A DNA stretch of 64,000 nt. Origin: Fragilaria crotonensis (Eukaryota; Bacillariophyta; Fragilariophyceae; Fragilariales; Fragilariaceae). The notes below the pieces were generated by a model. It was given only the letters and a program-made list of their open reading frames with translations. It did no database searches and had not been told where the DNA came from. The stretch lies in assembly GCA_022925895.1 (NCBI GenBank), contig JAKSYS010000001.1:372001-436000 (forward strand), given 5' to 3'. Position numbers and translations under genes: made by a program. Below, in pieces: positions 33,968-44,259 of the stretch (within the stretch, counting starts at the first letter, position 1; every line of letters begins with the position of its first letter).

Positions 33968-34935
33968 TGTGAATTGTGACCTAACTCAGACCACTTTCAT
34001 ACAGTCAGTTCTGGAGTACTTGCACGTTAATTAGGTGTCCAGTATTTCATTGGACAATGAACGTATTGGTATGCATTCAACAATGCATACGTACCATGAG
34101 CACTTGGATCCCACCAGACAACATACGAATACACAAAATGCGATCGGATCCTTAATCCAATTCGGCCATTTCCGCAGCAACACATGAACACGAAACCCCA
34201 GTTGTACCAATACACGTTCTGCTACTCACGCAAAGCCTGGGGCAAATGCAACCCTACAACCATTGTGCCAGTTTCCTCGGACATGGCGGAAGCCGAAAAC
34301 TTAACAAATGCTCACACTAAAGATAGTAGCACCTCTCTTTTCCAGTCAGAGGCGAAGCTGATCACTGATTGCGCGATGTGCTATTTACTGTGAGATGATC
34401 TGTGAGACTACTGCGATGGAGAAAGATAAAGGTGAGGAGATTTGTTGGCTCGTTGAACCGTGTGCACATTGCACCGTTCGTCCGCTGTGCGCATCATACT
34501 GTACTGTCCTCTTCAGTATGAAACGATTGGTAGTACCGGTGTACCGGTATGCATACCCAGTATCATGCATCGTGAATGACTAATGACTGTATAAGAGCTA
34601 CAGTACGCAGGTACAATGCGGGTACGCATTATTCATGACCAGCGACTACGGTAGTGCTACAAGTACTCGAGTACTCGTACTCCGGAATCCGGTCTTACAC
34701 GTCACATGATACAGGTACCAGTACTAGTACTGGTATTGTATCATACTACTACATGTACTTGTGCCAGGTACATGTAGACGCTCTGACCTCTGCGCTCGAC
34801 CCTATCAACAATCAAGTGCCATCGATATAGTCCTATGATACGGTAAGTCTATTATTACTACTGGTACTGTGGTACCGTGGTAGCGTGAATGTATCCTTAA
34901 TCCTTGCTCTACAATACGGCTAGTAAATGCATATC
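33968..34935. other. Intergenic, GTAC-rich
   Basis: No gene. Dense GTAC palindromic words (for example ACTCGAGTACTCGTAC near 34664 and CCAGTACTAGTACTGG near 34718). Small open frames at 34184 and 34395 are not supported. Confidence 0.5.
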
Positions 34936-35507
34936 CAGGGGTGTCCTATTTAAGGCGACCGGGCCGGCGCGCCTAGCAGCGCCTTAATTAGTTAATATAG
35001 GCGCTTTTTTGGACCTTCAAAAAGGCGGTGTAAGGCGGTGGGGGTTAGGGGTTAGGGTTTTGGGGATTTAGAGTTAAGGTTTATGACTGTACAGTGCAGC
35101 TGCAACGCTCATCCCCACTTCAGTCCATCAAGAAAATGAAACTGCCAACAGACCTCACAGCTCACCATGAACAATCATGGATGTAACTTCAATTGTTTCA
35201 GCTTTTTTCACTGCAACAGTTGAGTTCCAAGTCCAAATTAAGCATCTGGCTACTGGCTACGGATATACTGGAGTACTGTACAATATGGTACTGTATCCAT
35301 GTTTTTACTGTATGTTGTTTATAATCTACTGGAGTACTGTCGTACTATGCTACGAGAGTGCTCCGTACAAACTTACACGTACAATTCTACGCGATGGTAT
35401 GTTTGTAGCGTAGAATCTACAGGACCTTATTTAAGGCGCTTTTTCAAGGCTTCAAAAAGGCGATTGGCCCCAAAATTAAGGCGCCCGCCTTAAATAGGAC
35501 ACCCCTG
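34936..35507. mobile_element. hAT-type MITE with perfect TIRs and 8-bp TSD
   Basis: A 22-bp terminal inverted repeat beginning CAGGGGTGTCCTATTTAAGG (34936-34957) is perfectly matched by 35486-35507. The 8 bp TGCATATC occur on both sides (34928-34935 and 35508-35515), a perfect target duplication of hAT length. Subterminal AAGGCGCTTTTT and CTTCAAAAAGGCG words are repeated inside each end. Telomere-like GGGGTTAGGGGTTAGGG lies at about 35040. There is no transposase, so the element is non-autonomous. Perfect ends suggest recent movement. Confidence 0.93.
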
Positions 35508-35896
35508 TGCATATCGCATCCTACATACTATGTCATACTGGTACATACATCCTTATCGCTTACGGATAATGGAAGGCACAGTATGGGTGTATCTGGGGAT
35601 CTGGGGTATGCATACGTCGGTACCAGGTACTCGGCTAGTGGCCACTCCCCACTACCAGTACCCACTACCTATGCATACTTGTATGAATACTGTGGTAATG
35701 GAGTAACATATGCAAAAATACCGGTATGGACAGTTACTGTTACTACTACTATAACTATGATACGGATACGACTACCGCTACTACGAATACAAGTAGTACG
35801 ACCTAGAGATGTAGAAGGTACCAGTACTGCTACTCGAGTATCGGTACAGTTGCGACTACCTTTGAGATCGACGAGAAAAGGCATTCTTATCGGATC
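35508..35896. other. Upstream region of the p24 gene
   Basis: No gene. Many GTAC words; a plus frame at 35583-35900 is a low-complexity product of (TAC)n-like sequence near 35730-35790. Confidence 0.5.
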
Positions 35897-36704
35897 ATGA
35901 CGATGCGAGCAACTTTCCTTCCGATGCTGTGGTTCTTGTCCTTGATACCAATGCTCCTGCAGCCTGCACATGCATCCCTTTCTGTGGTTTTGATGCCGGG
36001 AGAAGAAGAATGTTATCGTATTTATGTGCCTCATCACGCTCCCGCGATTATCAGGTGAGTTTTGATGATTCGTCCCTCCGTCATGATAACTGATACCCTA
36101 TATGCATGATATGCTTGAATAGGGCACTCTCAATCATTCTCAAACAAAAATTAATTTGCCCGCCTCAAATAACAACAACGATAACAACAACAACAACAGT
36201 GGTAATTTTGACCTTCTCGATGATCAGTATTCCGCGTTCCCCGTCGTGGCACGATTGGAAAATGATGAAAAAGTCTTATGGACGTCCCAATTGGGCGACC
36301 GCGAAGGGGTATTTACGCAGCAGGTCGAGGTTGACAGCGGCGTGCACCGCTTTTGTTTGGAGAATGGCAAGCGCCAATTGGCGGATCGAGTGGGTCGTAC
36401 GATCGGATGGTCGATCCGAGTCCGACCTGTGCCCCGGGCGTTGGACGAACACGAAGCTGGTCCGGATGAATTGCGAGCACTGCATTTGGCGGAATGGGCG
36501 TCAGAGTTACAGGAAGAATGGGAGACATTAGCGGATCATTACAGTTTCTTGAGAACTAGAGAAGCGGTGCATTCGGAATTGTCGGACAGTATTATGGGGC
36601 GTGTAATGAGGTGGACATTGTTTGAGGCAGCGACACTGATGCTAATAGCTTTGGGGCAAGTATTGTATTTGCGCAAGTTTATGGAAACACGACGATATCT
36701 GTGA
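35897..36704 (+). CDS. p24/TMED family cargo receptor (emp24/GOLD)
   Basis: Two exons, 35897-36054 and 36200-36704, giving 220 residues. The N-terminus (RATFLPMLWFLSLIPMLLQPAHA) is a signal peptide. The GOLD domain follows, with the paired cysteines in GEEECYRIYV and HRFCLENG. The donor is GTGAGT at 36055. The acceptor that keeps the frame is the CAG at 36197-36199 inside an (AAC)n run; using the earlier TAG at 36122 would break it. A coiled-coil segment (LAEWASELQEEWETLADHYSFLRTREAVHSEL) is followed by a single membrane span (LFEAATLMLIALGQVLYL). A short cytosolic tail KFMETRRYL follows. Such proteins cycle between ER and Golgi in COPI/COPII vesicles. The tail lacks an obvious KKxx signal. 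Confidence 0.88.
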
Positions 36705-37097
36705 GTGTTTACGATTTATCGCATTTATATGCATCGGTACCACATACCTGGTTTGTTGGCCATCATAATGCTGCGGTAGTGACGACAGTGATACCAGTCT
36801 TCATTAACACCAAAAACTTAATAGAAACAAACTTTGAATGTTTAACATCAGACACAGAAAAGGAGTAGCAGATGATCTGTGATCATCAAAGCTGAAAATG
36901 ATACCAGTACCTCACTTATTCCTTTACTACTACCGGTAGAGCTACAGTACATACAGTACTGTTTAGTTTTGACATTTCGACATGATCCAGGGATTCGGGG
37001 ATCTTCGATGATCTTGGATTTGTGAAGACGTACAATTGCTTTTTATCGATCTAACATGTAACTCCTACGGTAACACTCATCATCGTGCATCATCATC
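36705..37097. other. Intergenic, no feature recognised
   Basis: 393 bp between the p24 gene and the ferredoxin/MBL gene, both on the plus strand. Only scattered GTAC words and a (CAT)n-like run just before 37098. Confidence 0.5.
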
Positions 37098-38399
37098 ATG
37101 TATCTGCCCATGGGAAATCAATTGTGCTGCTACCGCTTCACCATGAAACAGGCAGTATTGCTTCTCCTCACATTTGCCTCACTGTCAGTCACTCCCTTGG
37201 CCTTCGTGATTCCCAAACACATGAGCATACAAAAGTACAAGGACAAAATGATGTCGACTCACTGCACCACCTCAAAACCTGCTGCAGCCCTCCACGCCGC
37301 ACCGAAACGCCTACCTGATAATGCTGACGGCGTTCTATACGTGAATGATCGCTGTATTGACTGCGCCGCATGTTCCCACTTCGCACCCTCCGTCTTTTCT
37401 CGCACCAACCTGGGACATCATATCGTGGAAACTCAACCATCTACCGAGCAAGAAATCGACACGGCTCGTGCAGCACTGGCGGCATGTCCCGTGGCAGCGA
37501 TTCGGATCGAAACCTCGGCTCAACGTCATCATCGTGGGGATGAGACATTGCTATCGCCGGATGACGCTGCGTTGGCCAAGAATTTGGCACTCTCGACGAA
37601 ACTGAATGGACGGTCGTATCCCTTTCCAAGGCAACTCACCGAGCACGTGTGGTATTTAGGCCATCACAATGAGCATTCCTTTGGTGCTACACCCTACTTG
37701 ACTTTTGTTCAAAGCAAGGAGAGTAAAAAAAACACTTGGATCATGATTGATACCCCTCGTTATTGCCAATCTGCTGTCGACACCGTCCTGAGTCTGACGG
37801 GTCCTACCGGTCCCGACTATTTATTCTTGACTCACGTCGACGACACGGCCGACCACGGAAAGTGGAAACTCAAGTTTCCACTCCTTCAACGCATATTTCA
37901 TGCCAAAGAATTAGGACGCAACAATTGGGTGGGCGATGTAACGTTGGAACAAGTGGAAATCTTGGTGAAGCCCAACGTACCGCACCACGACGACAACACA
38001 CGGAATTCTAGTCCCGACGCCTTGCAGGCCTATGATTTGACTGGCAGGGCGCTGTCGGCGCAAGAGGCTGACGCACAAGAAGGTGTTGTTATATATCATA
38101 CGCCAGGACATTCACCAGGATCCATGTCGTTACTGCAAAAGAGTGATGGCGTTTTGTTTTCTGGCGATACTCTGGGCTACACGGAGCGAACAAAGACCCT
38201 AACAGGTTTTCCAAGGTATGGTAGAGATTTGAAGTTGCAAAAGGAAAGTCTGAATCAACTGGAAACAATCCCTTGGGATGTGGTGGCTCCGGGGCATGGA
38301 CATGCACGAGACTACAGGGGCAAGCAGGCGGAGCGAGAAAAAGAATTACGCGACGCCCAGAAGGAATTGGACGATGTGTTTGCTAAGCGAAGAAGGTGA
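37098..38399 (+). CDS. Plastid-targeted ferredoxin / metallo-beta-lactamase-fold fusion
   Basis: Intronless frame of 433 residues. The start may be ATG 37098 or, more likely for targeting, ATG 37143, which begins MKQAVLLLLTFASLSVTPLAF, a signal peptide ending in an ASAF-like site with Phe at +1 (diatom plastid type). Residues about 80-135 hold a ferredoxin domain: CIDCAACSHFAPSVF and a later ACPVAAI supply the cluster cysteines. A metallo-beta-lactamase fold follows: LFLTHVDDTADHGKW in place of the HxHxDH motif, then HTPGHSPGSMSLL, FSGDTLGY and APGHGHARDY. The first metal-site His is Thr here. From memory, plant relatives with this fusion also deviate at this site. Substrate unknown; a plastid redox or hydrolase role is inferred. 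The convergent glycosyltransferase gene ends 86 bp downstream. Confidence 0.82.
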   Translation: MYLPMGNQLCCYRFTMKQAVLLLLTFASLSVTPLAFVIPKHMSIQKYKDKMMSTHCTTSKPAAALHAAPKRLPDNADGVLYVNDRCIDCAACSHFAPSVFSRTNLGHHIVETQPSTEQEIDTARAALAACPVAAIRIETSAQRHHRGDETLLSPDDAALAKNLALSTKLNGRSYPFPRQLTEHVWYLGHHNEHSFGATPYLTFVQSKESKKNTWIMIDTPRYCQSAVDTVLSLTGPTGPDYLFLTHVDDTADHGKWKLKFPLLQRIFHAKELGRNNWVGDVTLEQVEILVKPNVPHHDDNTRNSSPDALQAYDLTGRALSAQEADAQEGVVIYHTPGHSPGSMSLLQKSDGVLFSGDTLGYTERTKTLTGFPRYGRDLKLQKESLNQLETIPWDVVAPGHGHARDYRGKQAEREKELRDAQKELDDVFAKRRR

Positions 38400-38485
38400 G
38401 GGTGTATCATCGCAAAGATAACCTTGCTGCAGAATTGCATTGCATACCGTGACAAAAATCAAATGGAAACTTGTCATTTCGAGAG

Positions 38486-39727
38486 TCACGCAGCCTTGAA
38501 TTTCTTTCTCCCTGGTCGTTCAGCCTTACTTGGTTCCAGTAATGATTTATCGCTCACGTCACTCCGTTCCGCCGGTAGACCATCTGGAGGATACCAGTAT
38601 TGAAATGTGCCACCAAAATGTAAGACGAAGCGCAGTCCAAAGTAATGATTGTCAGACACTTGCGTAGAGGGTACGTAGGCACATAAGGACGGGACACGGA
38701 GACAGGTGGATTGCAGCACCGTTTGATCCTCTCCAATAAACATACCGCGTTGGACAAACCCTTCAACGGTGGTGGTGAACTCGCGATGAAATTGAAGCCA
38801 GACGGTCTTGTAGCCAATCATTTGAGATCCAGAATGATAAAAGTATCCACTTTGACTGTATTTGTCGTTCCACCAAATATATGGGGGTGGCTTTGGCTCA
38901 TGATGTGCCATTTGCAAGATTCGATCCTTCGGGATTAACGGAATTTGTAAGATAACCTCCTTATTGTTGTAGCGAGAGTTACGATAGCACCCAATGTCAG
39001 ACCACATGAATATATCTGACTTGAAAATGTCAAGATCAATGGCCGTCGTGACAAAGAATGACTTGGACAACCAAATCCAAAATAATTGATAAGAGTGATG
39101 GATGCGTTTTTCTGGATCCTTATCCAGCTGCTGTGCCCAAAATTGCTCGTCATATTTTTGAACCAACTCCATTTGACTCAAATCAAAGGGAATAATGACA
39201 GTCCGATTCTGCGCATGGCTACGCAGCGATTGCATTGTTTCCACCATTTCCGGCGAGGTAAAAATGACCATGGCATCTTGCGCGCTGAGCATGTTGCTCA
39301 TCCATTTGATGTAGCTTTCCTTGGCAAACTTGGATTTGAGAGTGAAGTATGCGGTCACGATGGTGCTTGGAGATGTGATTAAGTCACCCTGTTTGAGTAA
39401 TTGAAGTTCTTTGCTCACGTCATGTTTGCTAGATTGGCCCACACTGACTATTTCTTGTTCTTTCTTTGTTACTGGAACGACAGACGATATCGTCGAAGCT
39501 GTAAGCTGCGCTTGGTGCTGCCGAAGATATTCTTCTTTCCTCACCTGAGGCGGTTCGAAGGACGTAAGATCAGCTTCAGAGGGACCCTTACCGCTTATGA
39601 GGATCACAAACAGTACTGGAAGAAGCGGAATGGCATAGAGAAATGGAGGCGTTCTCTTCTTTGATACTCCAACCTTCCGAGCAATTGGCGCCGCATCTGC
39701 TACTCGAATCCTTTGCATTCCCACCAT
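38486..39727 (-). CDS. HtrL/YibB-like glycosyltransferase, type II membrane protein
   Basis: The frame extends upstream to 39778, but its first ATG is at 39727 (MVGMQRIRV), giving 413 residues. A basic stretch (ARKVGVSKKRTPP) is followed by one hydrophobic segment (FLYAIPLLPVLFVILIS), a type II signal anchor typical of Golgi enzymes. The lumenal domain starts at about residue 120 with VTAYFTLKSKFAKESYIKWMSNML, then VIFTSPEMVETM, FFVTTAIDLDIFKSDIFMWSDIGCYRN and a GYFYHSGSQMIGYK block. The T-A-Y-F start and the W-x-D-x-G-C block match the HtrL/YibB (PF09612-type) glycosyltransferase family. Donor and acceptor sugars cannot be told from sequence. The C-terminus is Lys/Arg-rich. Confidence 0.7.
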   Translation of the reverse strand: MVGMQRIRVADAAPIARKVGVSKKRTPPFLYAIPLLPVLFVILISGKGPSEADLTSFEPPQVRKEEYLRQHQAQLTASTISSVVPVTKKEQEIVSVGQSSKHDVSKELQLLKQGDLITSPSTIVTAYFTLKSKFAKESYIKWMSNMLSAQDAMVIFTSPEMVETMQSLRSHAQNRTVIIPFDLSQMELVQKYDEQFWAQQLDKDPEKRIHHSYQLFWIWLSKSFFVTTAIDLDIFKSDIFMWSDIGCYRNSRYNNKEVILQIPLIPKDRILQMAHHEPKPPPYIWWNDKYSQSGYFYHSGSQMIGYKTVWLQFHREFTTTVEGFVQRGMFIGEDQTVLQSTCLRVPSLCAYVPSTQVSDNHYFGLRFVLHFGGTFQYWYPPDGLPAERSDVSDKSLLEPSKAERPGRKKFKAA

Positions 39728-40024
39728 GGGCAACTTTGCCACAAAAGGTCGTCGTTCCTGACAGATACTAGTAAGCAAGAAGATAAAACAAATGCCACAC
39801 AGTACTTTCCCTTGGTGCTACTGTACGCGTTACTATGTTCGTTTGGAGTGAGATACACAGTACGTTACTACTGGAGGTCCTTTTACTGGAAGGTCCGGCC
39901 CATGCACGTTCCAGCCGTACCGTTAGGGGCAGTTGAGTTTGCGCGCCAGCCTTGCTCCGATTTGCATGATGCGAGAATTTTAGCAATGGTAATGATCCAT
40001 CCGAGCCGGCAAGGTTGCTGCATC

Positions 40025-41135
40025 GTAAGCAAATTTTTCTTGACAGTAAGCAAAATCAGTAAGCAAATTCTGCCGGTAAGCAAATTTTGTAAGGCCGGTG
40101 CTTGCAGCGAACGAAACGTCCCGCAAAACAGAACGCCGCGTCCATTCTGGGGAAAAATGGTCCTTACAGCCCCCAAAACTGCCCCCGAAAGGCGCGCGCG
40201 TTTCGGGGATCCGGGTACTTTTGATCGAAACCACAGAACGCCGCGGGCGTTCTGTGTGAAAGCCGGGTTCGCACGAAACGCAACAATCGAGTTTGTGTAT
40301 GAAGTGCTACGTAATTAGAAATTGGACTATGTCATAAATGGGACCAGGCATAGGACGGTGTGGTACTACAGTACGCTGTGACAATGGAGTACAATGCGAG
40401 TTGCGGTGCGCGGGCAGGCGGCAATTCTTGTCTTCGGAACTTATCTGATTGTCACAGATAACCGCATCCGATAGAGAAGCTCGTCGTTTGATCCGAGACG
40501 GCGAATCGTAGCATCCGAACGAAACGAGCGCCTGCCTTTCTTTTACGAGCCGCGCGGCATGTCTGTCGAGTGCTTCTTGCGGTTTTTTGGCCCATTTGCT
40601 CATGGCGGCAAATTTGTTCGACGAACGACGTGACAAGCGACAAACGAGACGACTGATCCACATGATAACTTTAGTACATTTTTCACGCAACTACATTCAA
40701 CGCCTGATTTCTTTTACACCTATACATGTCTATATAGTATATATAAAATGCTCTCCGATTCTGCGGTTTTGTGGTTATTTCTAGGGAGTACGCCTGTAAG
40801 GACCATATTTCACGTTTTCACGGAACAGTACGTGACGTCCGTTCTGCTGAAAACGTTTCGTTCGCTGCAAGCACCGGCCTAAGCAAATTTTTTCTGTAAG
40901 CAAATTTGATTTTCGTAAGCAAATTCTTCTTTGCTGTAAGTAAATTCTATTTAGGTGATTGAAAATTGGTATGTTTTTACGTAGAAAAGACAGTCCCCGT
41001 AAGCAAATTTAATCTCCCAGTAAGCAAATTTTGTAAGCAAATTTCTGCTTACAATAGATTTGCTTATGGTAAGCAAATTCCGTAAGCAATTTCATTCCGT
41101 AAGCAATTTTTTTTTCTCTGTAAGCAAATTTTCTT
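40025..41135. repeat. Degenerate GTAAGCAAATT array, split by a MITE
   Basis: At least a dozen copies of GTAAGCAAATT or one-off variants lie at 40025-40092 and 40880-41135, separated by 5-25 bp of T-rich spacer. The gap between the two parts is the Harbinger-like element. A few copies are in reverse orientation near 41040-41065. There is no coding function. Confidence 0.85.
40093..40879. mobile_element. Harbinger-like MITE, 787 bp, TAA target duplication
   Basis: A 27-bp perfect terminal inverted repeat starts GGCCGGTGCTTGCAGCGAAC (40093-40119) and is mirrored at 40853-40879. Weaker symmetry extends inwards to a shared ATGGTCCTTACAG near 40160 and 40800. The trinucleotide TAA flanks both ends (40090-40092 and 40880-40882), the target length of PIF/Harbinger elements, whose TIRs also often begin with G and C runs. 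The minus-strand frame at 40307-40690 is not a recognisable transposase. The element inserted into one GTAAGCAAATT unit of the surrounding array. Confidence 0.85.
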
Positions 41136-41884
41136 ACAGACGTCAGCCGTGTCACCACCACGCCAGCACATCCAATTTTGCGCCAGCCAGACATCGATCG
41201 GAACTTGTTTCCCTCCCGGCGGGCGCGCATACTTCCTTTATTCAGGACTTCGCCCGTATTGCCGGACCTTCCTGTAACGCAACGGCCCGTTAAGCAGCGC
41301 ACTACCGTAGTACAAAGTACTACAGTATGAATTACCAAGTACAGTACAGGACCTGGGACTAGAGTTCTCCTACTCCAGTGCAATGCATTTCTTGCACGTC
41401 ATATGGTACTTCTGCATCGTGATAAATAATTTTATTGATGATACAATATGTACTATGCATTACCTGGTATCTGAACTTGTTTACGTACTATGTCTATGTG
41501 TATGATGCATAGTAGGGATACAATGTTCTATGATACAATACCTGGTACACAAGTGAGTACAGAGTATGCACAGTGCATATGACATAGCCACCAGGGACAT
41601 CCGGAATTCCGGGTTAACCCAAACATTTCAAGTTTTTGGGATACGAGTGATTCTTGTTGGGAGGATGGCGGAACCCGTACAGAAGTACTGTACTGCCAGG
41701 CAGAGCTCCTACGAATTGTTTTGTCCCAAAATATATCTTAGGCACAGACACCTGAACAAAAAAATAATGTTGTTAACGGGATTTGTGGATATTTATAACG
41801 ATCATGTAACGCCATAATAAGATGGAAGGCGCCAATTTTCCTTCTGCGCCGGCCGGCTGCAAGCTCAAGTTTGGATGTATGGAC
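41136..41884. other. Intergenic, no gene
   Basis: GTAC-rich words at 41310-41345 and 41440-41580; GC-rich CCCTCCCGGCGGGCGCGC at about 41211. No supported gene. Confidence 0.45.
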
Positions 41885-42211
41885 ATCGCTCTGAACACGA
41901 TTTCCATTGAACCGATTTCGATGAACCAGATTTCCGATGAACCGATTATGATGAACCAGATTTTTAATGAACACGGTTTAATGAACCTGAATTCTTAAGA
42001 ATACAGTTATTGAACCGGGACTCCTTATCACCAAAGAAATGAATCGGGATTCTTAATTAAACGAAGAAAATAACCGTATTCTAAATGACCGAAGAAATGA
42101 ATCGGGATTCTTAATGAACCGGAAAAATGAACTGGGATACTTAATGAACCGGAACAATGAACCGGGATTCTTAATGAACCAAAATAATGAACCGGGATTT
42201 TTATTGAACTT
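41885..42211. repeat. AATGAACCGGGATTCTT minisatellite
   Basis: A degenerate tandem array built on AATGAACCGGGATTCTT and AATGAACCGGAA half-units, about 15 and 30 bp in period. The best-preserved copies are at 42085-42205. The GC-rich words GCGCCGGCC (about 41846) and GCGCGCCGGCC (about 42222) stand on either side. Confidence 0.8.
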
Positions 42212-42921
42212 TTTGCCGTTGCGCGCCGGCCGACCGATGCATCGACAGATACGCGCCTGCCTAGCTCTTCGCGCGCCAGCCTACATTGTAATGATTCCTA
42301 ATTTAAATAACCGTTTTCCATCGATTGATTTAAAATATTGTCCGTGTTTGAATACGTCTATAACTTTCTTTGTCAGCGTGTCTGTTCTATCTTCCATCCA
42401 AATGATGCATTTTTTCGAGCTCTTTTCTACTGTAGTTCTAGTATTTCGGTCATTTGATTGCATTGCTCCATAATTATGTCCTCCCACGTCCTCGACCACC
42501 CGGTTTTCCGGATGTCCCAGAGCTATGCATAGTATCTGATACAAAGTACTCGGAGTACAAGGTACGCCCGGTAGTACCAGTACCAGATAGACGGGTGTAT
42601 GCGCATCGAATGATCGGATTTATGTATGTACCAATACATGTACCATGTCTATGTCATACTTATGTATGACATGTACTGTACCCAGCATATGATCGTGTGA
42701 TATGATGACATGATGACTGACAACACGTGACATCATCCAACACTCAAATTCGATTCGAAAGTTGAACCGCACCTGATACCGGATGACATACGGCAGCGAG
42801 GTTTTGGAGCAAGCAGATGCAAAAACTTTACGACTATCGCTGTATCGCCCACCATCCAGAACGCTTACGATAACGTCGATTTGATTAAGCTTTAAAAGGC
42901 ACCTGTATCTTTATCGCTACA
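42212..42921. other. Upstream region of the plastid acyltransferase gene
   Basis: No gene. Contains GCGCGCC(A/G)GCC words at 42222 and 42270 and GTAC-rich sequence at 42545-42680. The last 60 bp may hold the promoter; no core element is obvious. Confidence 0.45.
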
Positions 42922-44259
42922 ATGGCGACGATATGGCGCATAGCGTTGACCTTTGCCACGACGCTTGCATTGATGCCAAAAGCGTCGGCTTTCTCTGTAG
43001 CTCCTGTTCCAAGATCTTCATCACAATGGCCGGCCTTGTCTTCTCCTCTGTTTCAGAAGAAAGTTCTTTCGACAGTCAGAGCACTTGAATCCAGTGTTGT
43101 CGTATCCACCAACTCTGCAGCTGATTCACCAGCGCCATTGAGACCTGTTGCATCCGCTATGACGAAGGTATGCTGGATCCTGGATCTACTAGAGGACATG
43201 CACGTCAAAAGCATGATTTATATCTTGGTCAACGGCTAGACTGCCTCCTTCCGCTACTTGCACGGACCAACTCACAATCGCTTCCTCCTTTTACAGATGG
43301 GAATGCTCGCATTCATTTTAGGTATGTGCTTGGCACTGCCGGTGACGTTGATACCCCAGCAGCTGCTCTACAAAGCCAAGCTTATTGGCAAGGCGCAATC
43401 CGAGAGAGCAGCTCTTCTGACTGGTGAATTTTGTGCTCGTTGGCTCCTCCGCATTATCCCGTTTTGCAAGGTTGAGATCATTCCGCATCAGGATGACAAT
43501 CCAGAACCAGCTATTTGGGTCTGCAACCATCAAAGTATGTTGGACGTCTTCATGCTTTTGGCCAGCGATTTTCAGTTGCGAGGGAAGAATAGGCGGCCAA
43601 TCAAGATTGTTTACGTAAGTTGTTGATCGCCACTCGAGTTCTTTGGATCAGCTTGTTTGCACGTACTACGTACCCCACGCTTTTTACTACGCTATTCTCT
43701 TGCAGAGTTTCATACTCAAACTGTTTCCATTCGTTGACAGTGGAAGCAATTGGAAGATAATCCCATCACGAAGCTCCTTTTTCGACAATGCGGTTTCATT
43801 CCAGTACAAATGGCTGATAACGGCAATGGTAACGACAATGAATACGACATGAGTAGCTTCCGCACGTTGTTGAAAGAAACCAAGCAGGCCTTCGCGGATG
43901 GCTTTGACATTGGGATCCTGCCAGAAGGACAGTTGAACCCTCACCCGGAAGCCGGCTTGCTTCCCATCTATTCCGGCGCTTACACTCTAGCTCGCATGTC
44001 CAAACGACCCATCCACATGATGGCCGTCCACGGAATTCAAAACCTTTGGCATCCGATTCATGGAATGGAATGTACCAGACGCAACATCAAGGTTCGGGCC
44101 TATCCACATGGTCGGAAATATTCGAGTAACGATGATTTCACAACCACATTTACGAAGGTAGTGGGGCACTTCGGGCAATTTGGAGAGGACGTGAAAGACC
44201 TCCAGAAATGCTTGGATGGATCAGAGTACAAAGGCAGGGTCCCTGAGGGCGCGGTATGA
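42922..44259 (+). CDS. Plastid 1-acyl-sn-glycerol-3-phosphate acyltransferase (PlsC family)
   Basis: Three exons, 42922-43167, 43297-43614 and 43741-44259, all phase 0, giving 360 residues; introns are 129 and 126 bp. The first exon encodes a bipartite plastid presequence with the exact diatom cleavage motif: MATIWRIALTFATTLALMPKASAFSVAP. Exon 2 holds a membrane segment (MLAFILGMCLALPVTLIP) and the catalytic NHQSMLD (NHx4D). Exon 3 has FRQCGFIPVQ and the acyl-acceptor motif written LPEGQLNPHPEAG instead of the usual FPEGTRS, then LPIYSGAYTLA. The enzyme makes phosphatidic acid from lysophosphatidic acid at the plastid envelope, feeding glycolipid synthesis. The EGQ in place of EGT is unusual but sits in an otherwise normal frame. 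Confidence 0.88.

Noticed and set aside
36106-36531. A 141-residue ORF with an (AAC)n-encoded run over the p24 gene
   Set aside because: Wrong frame relative to the GOLD domain; the AAC run is intronic in the model that keeps the p24 frame.
39713-40318. A 201-residue plus-strand ORF
   Set aside because: Runs antisense to the glycosyltransferase start, through the GTAAGCAAATT array and into the Harbinger-like MITE; its repeats (VSKF) come from the array.
40307-40690. A possible transposase inside the Harbinger-like element
   Set aside because: No DDE or Myb-like motif, and the frame opens with TTG rather than ATG.
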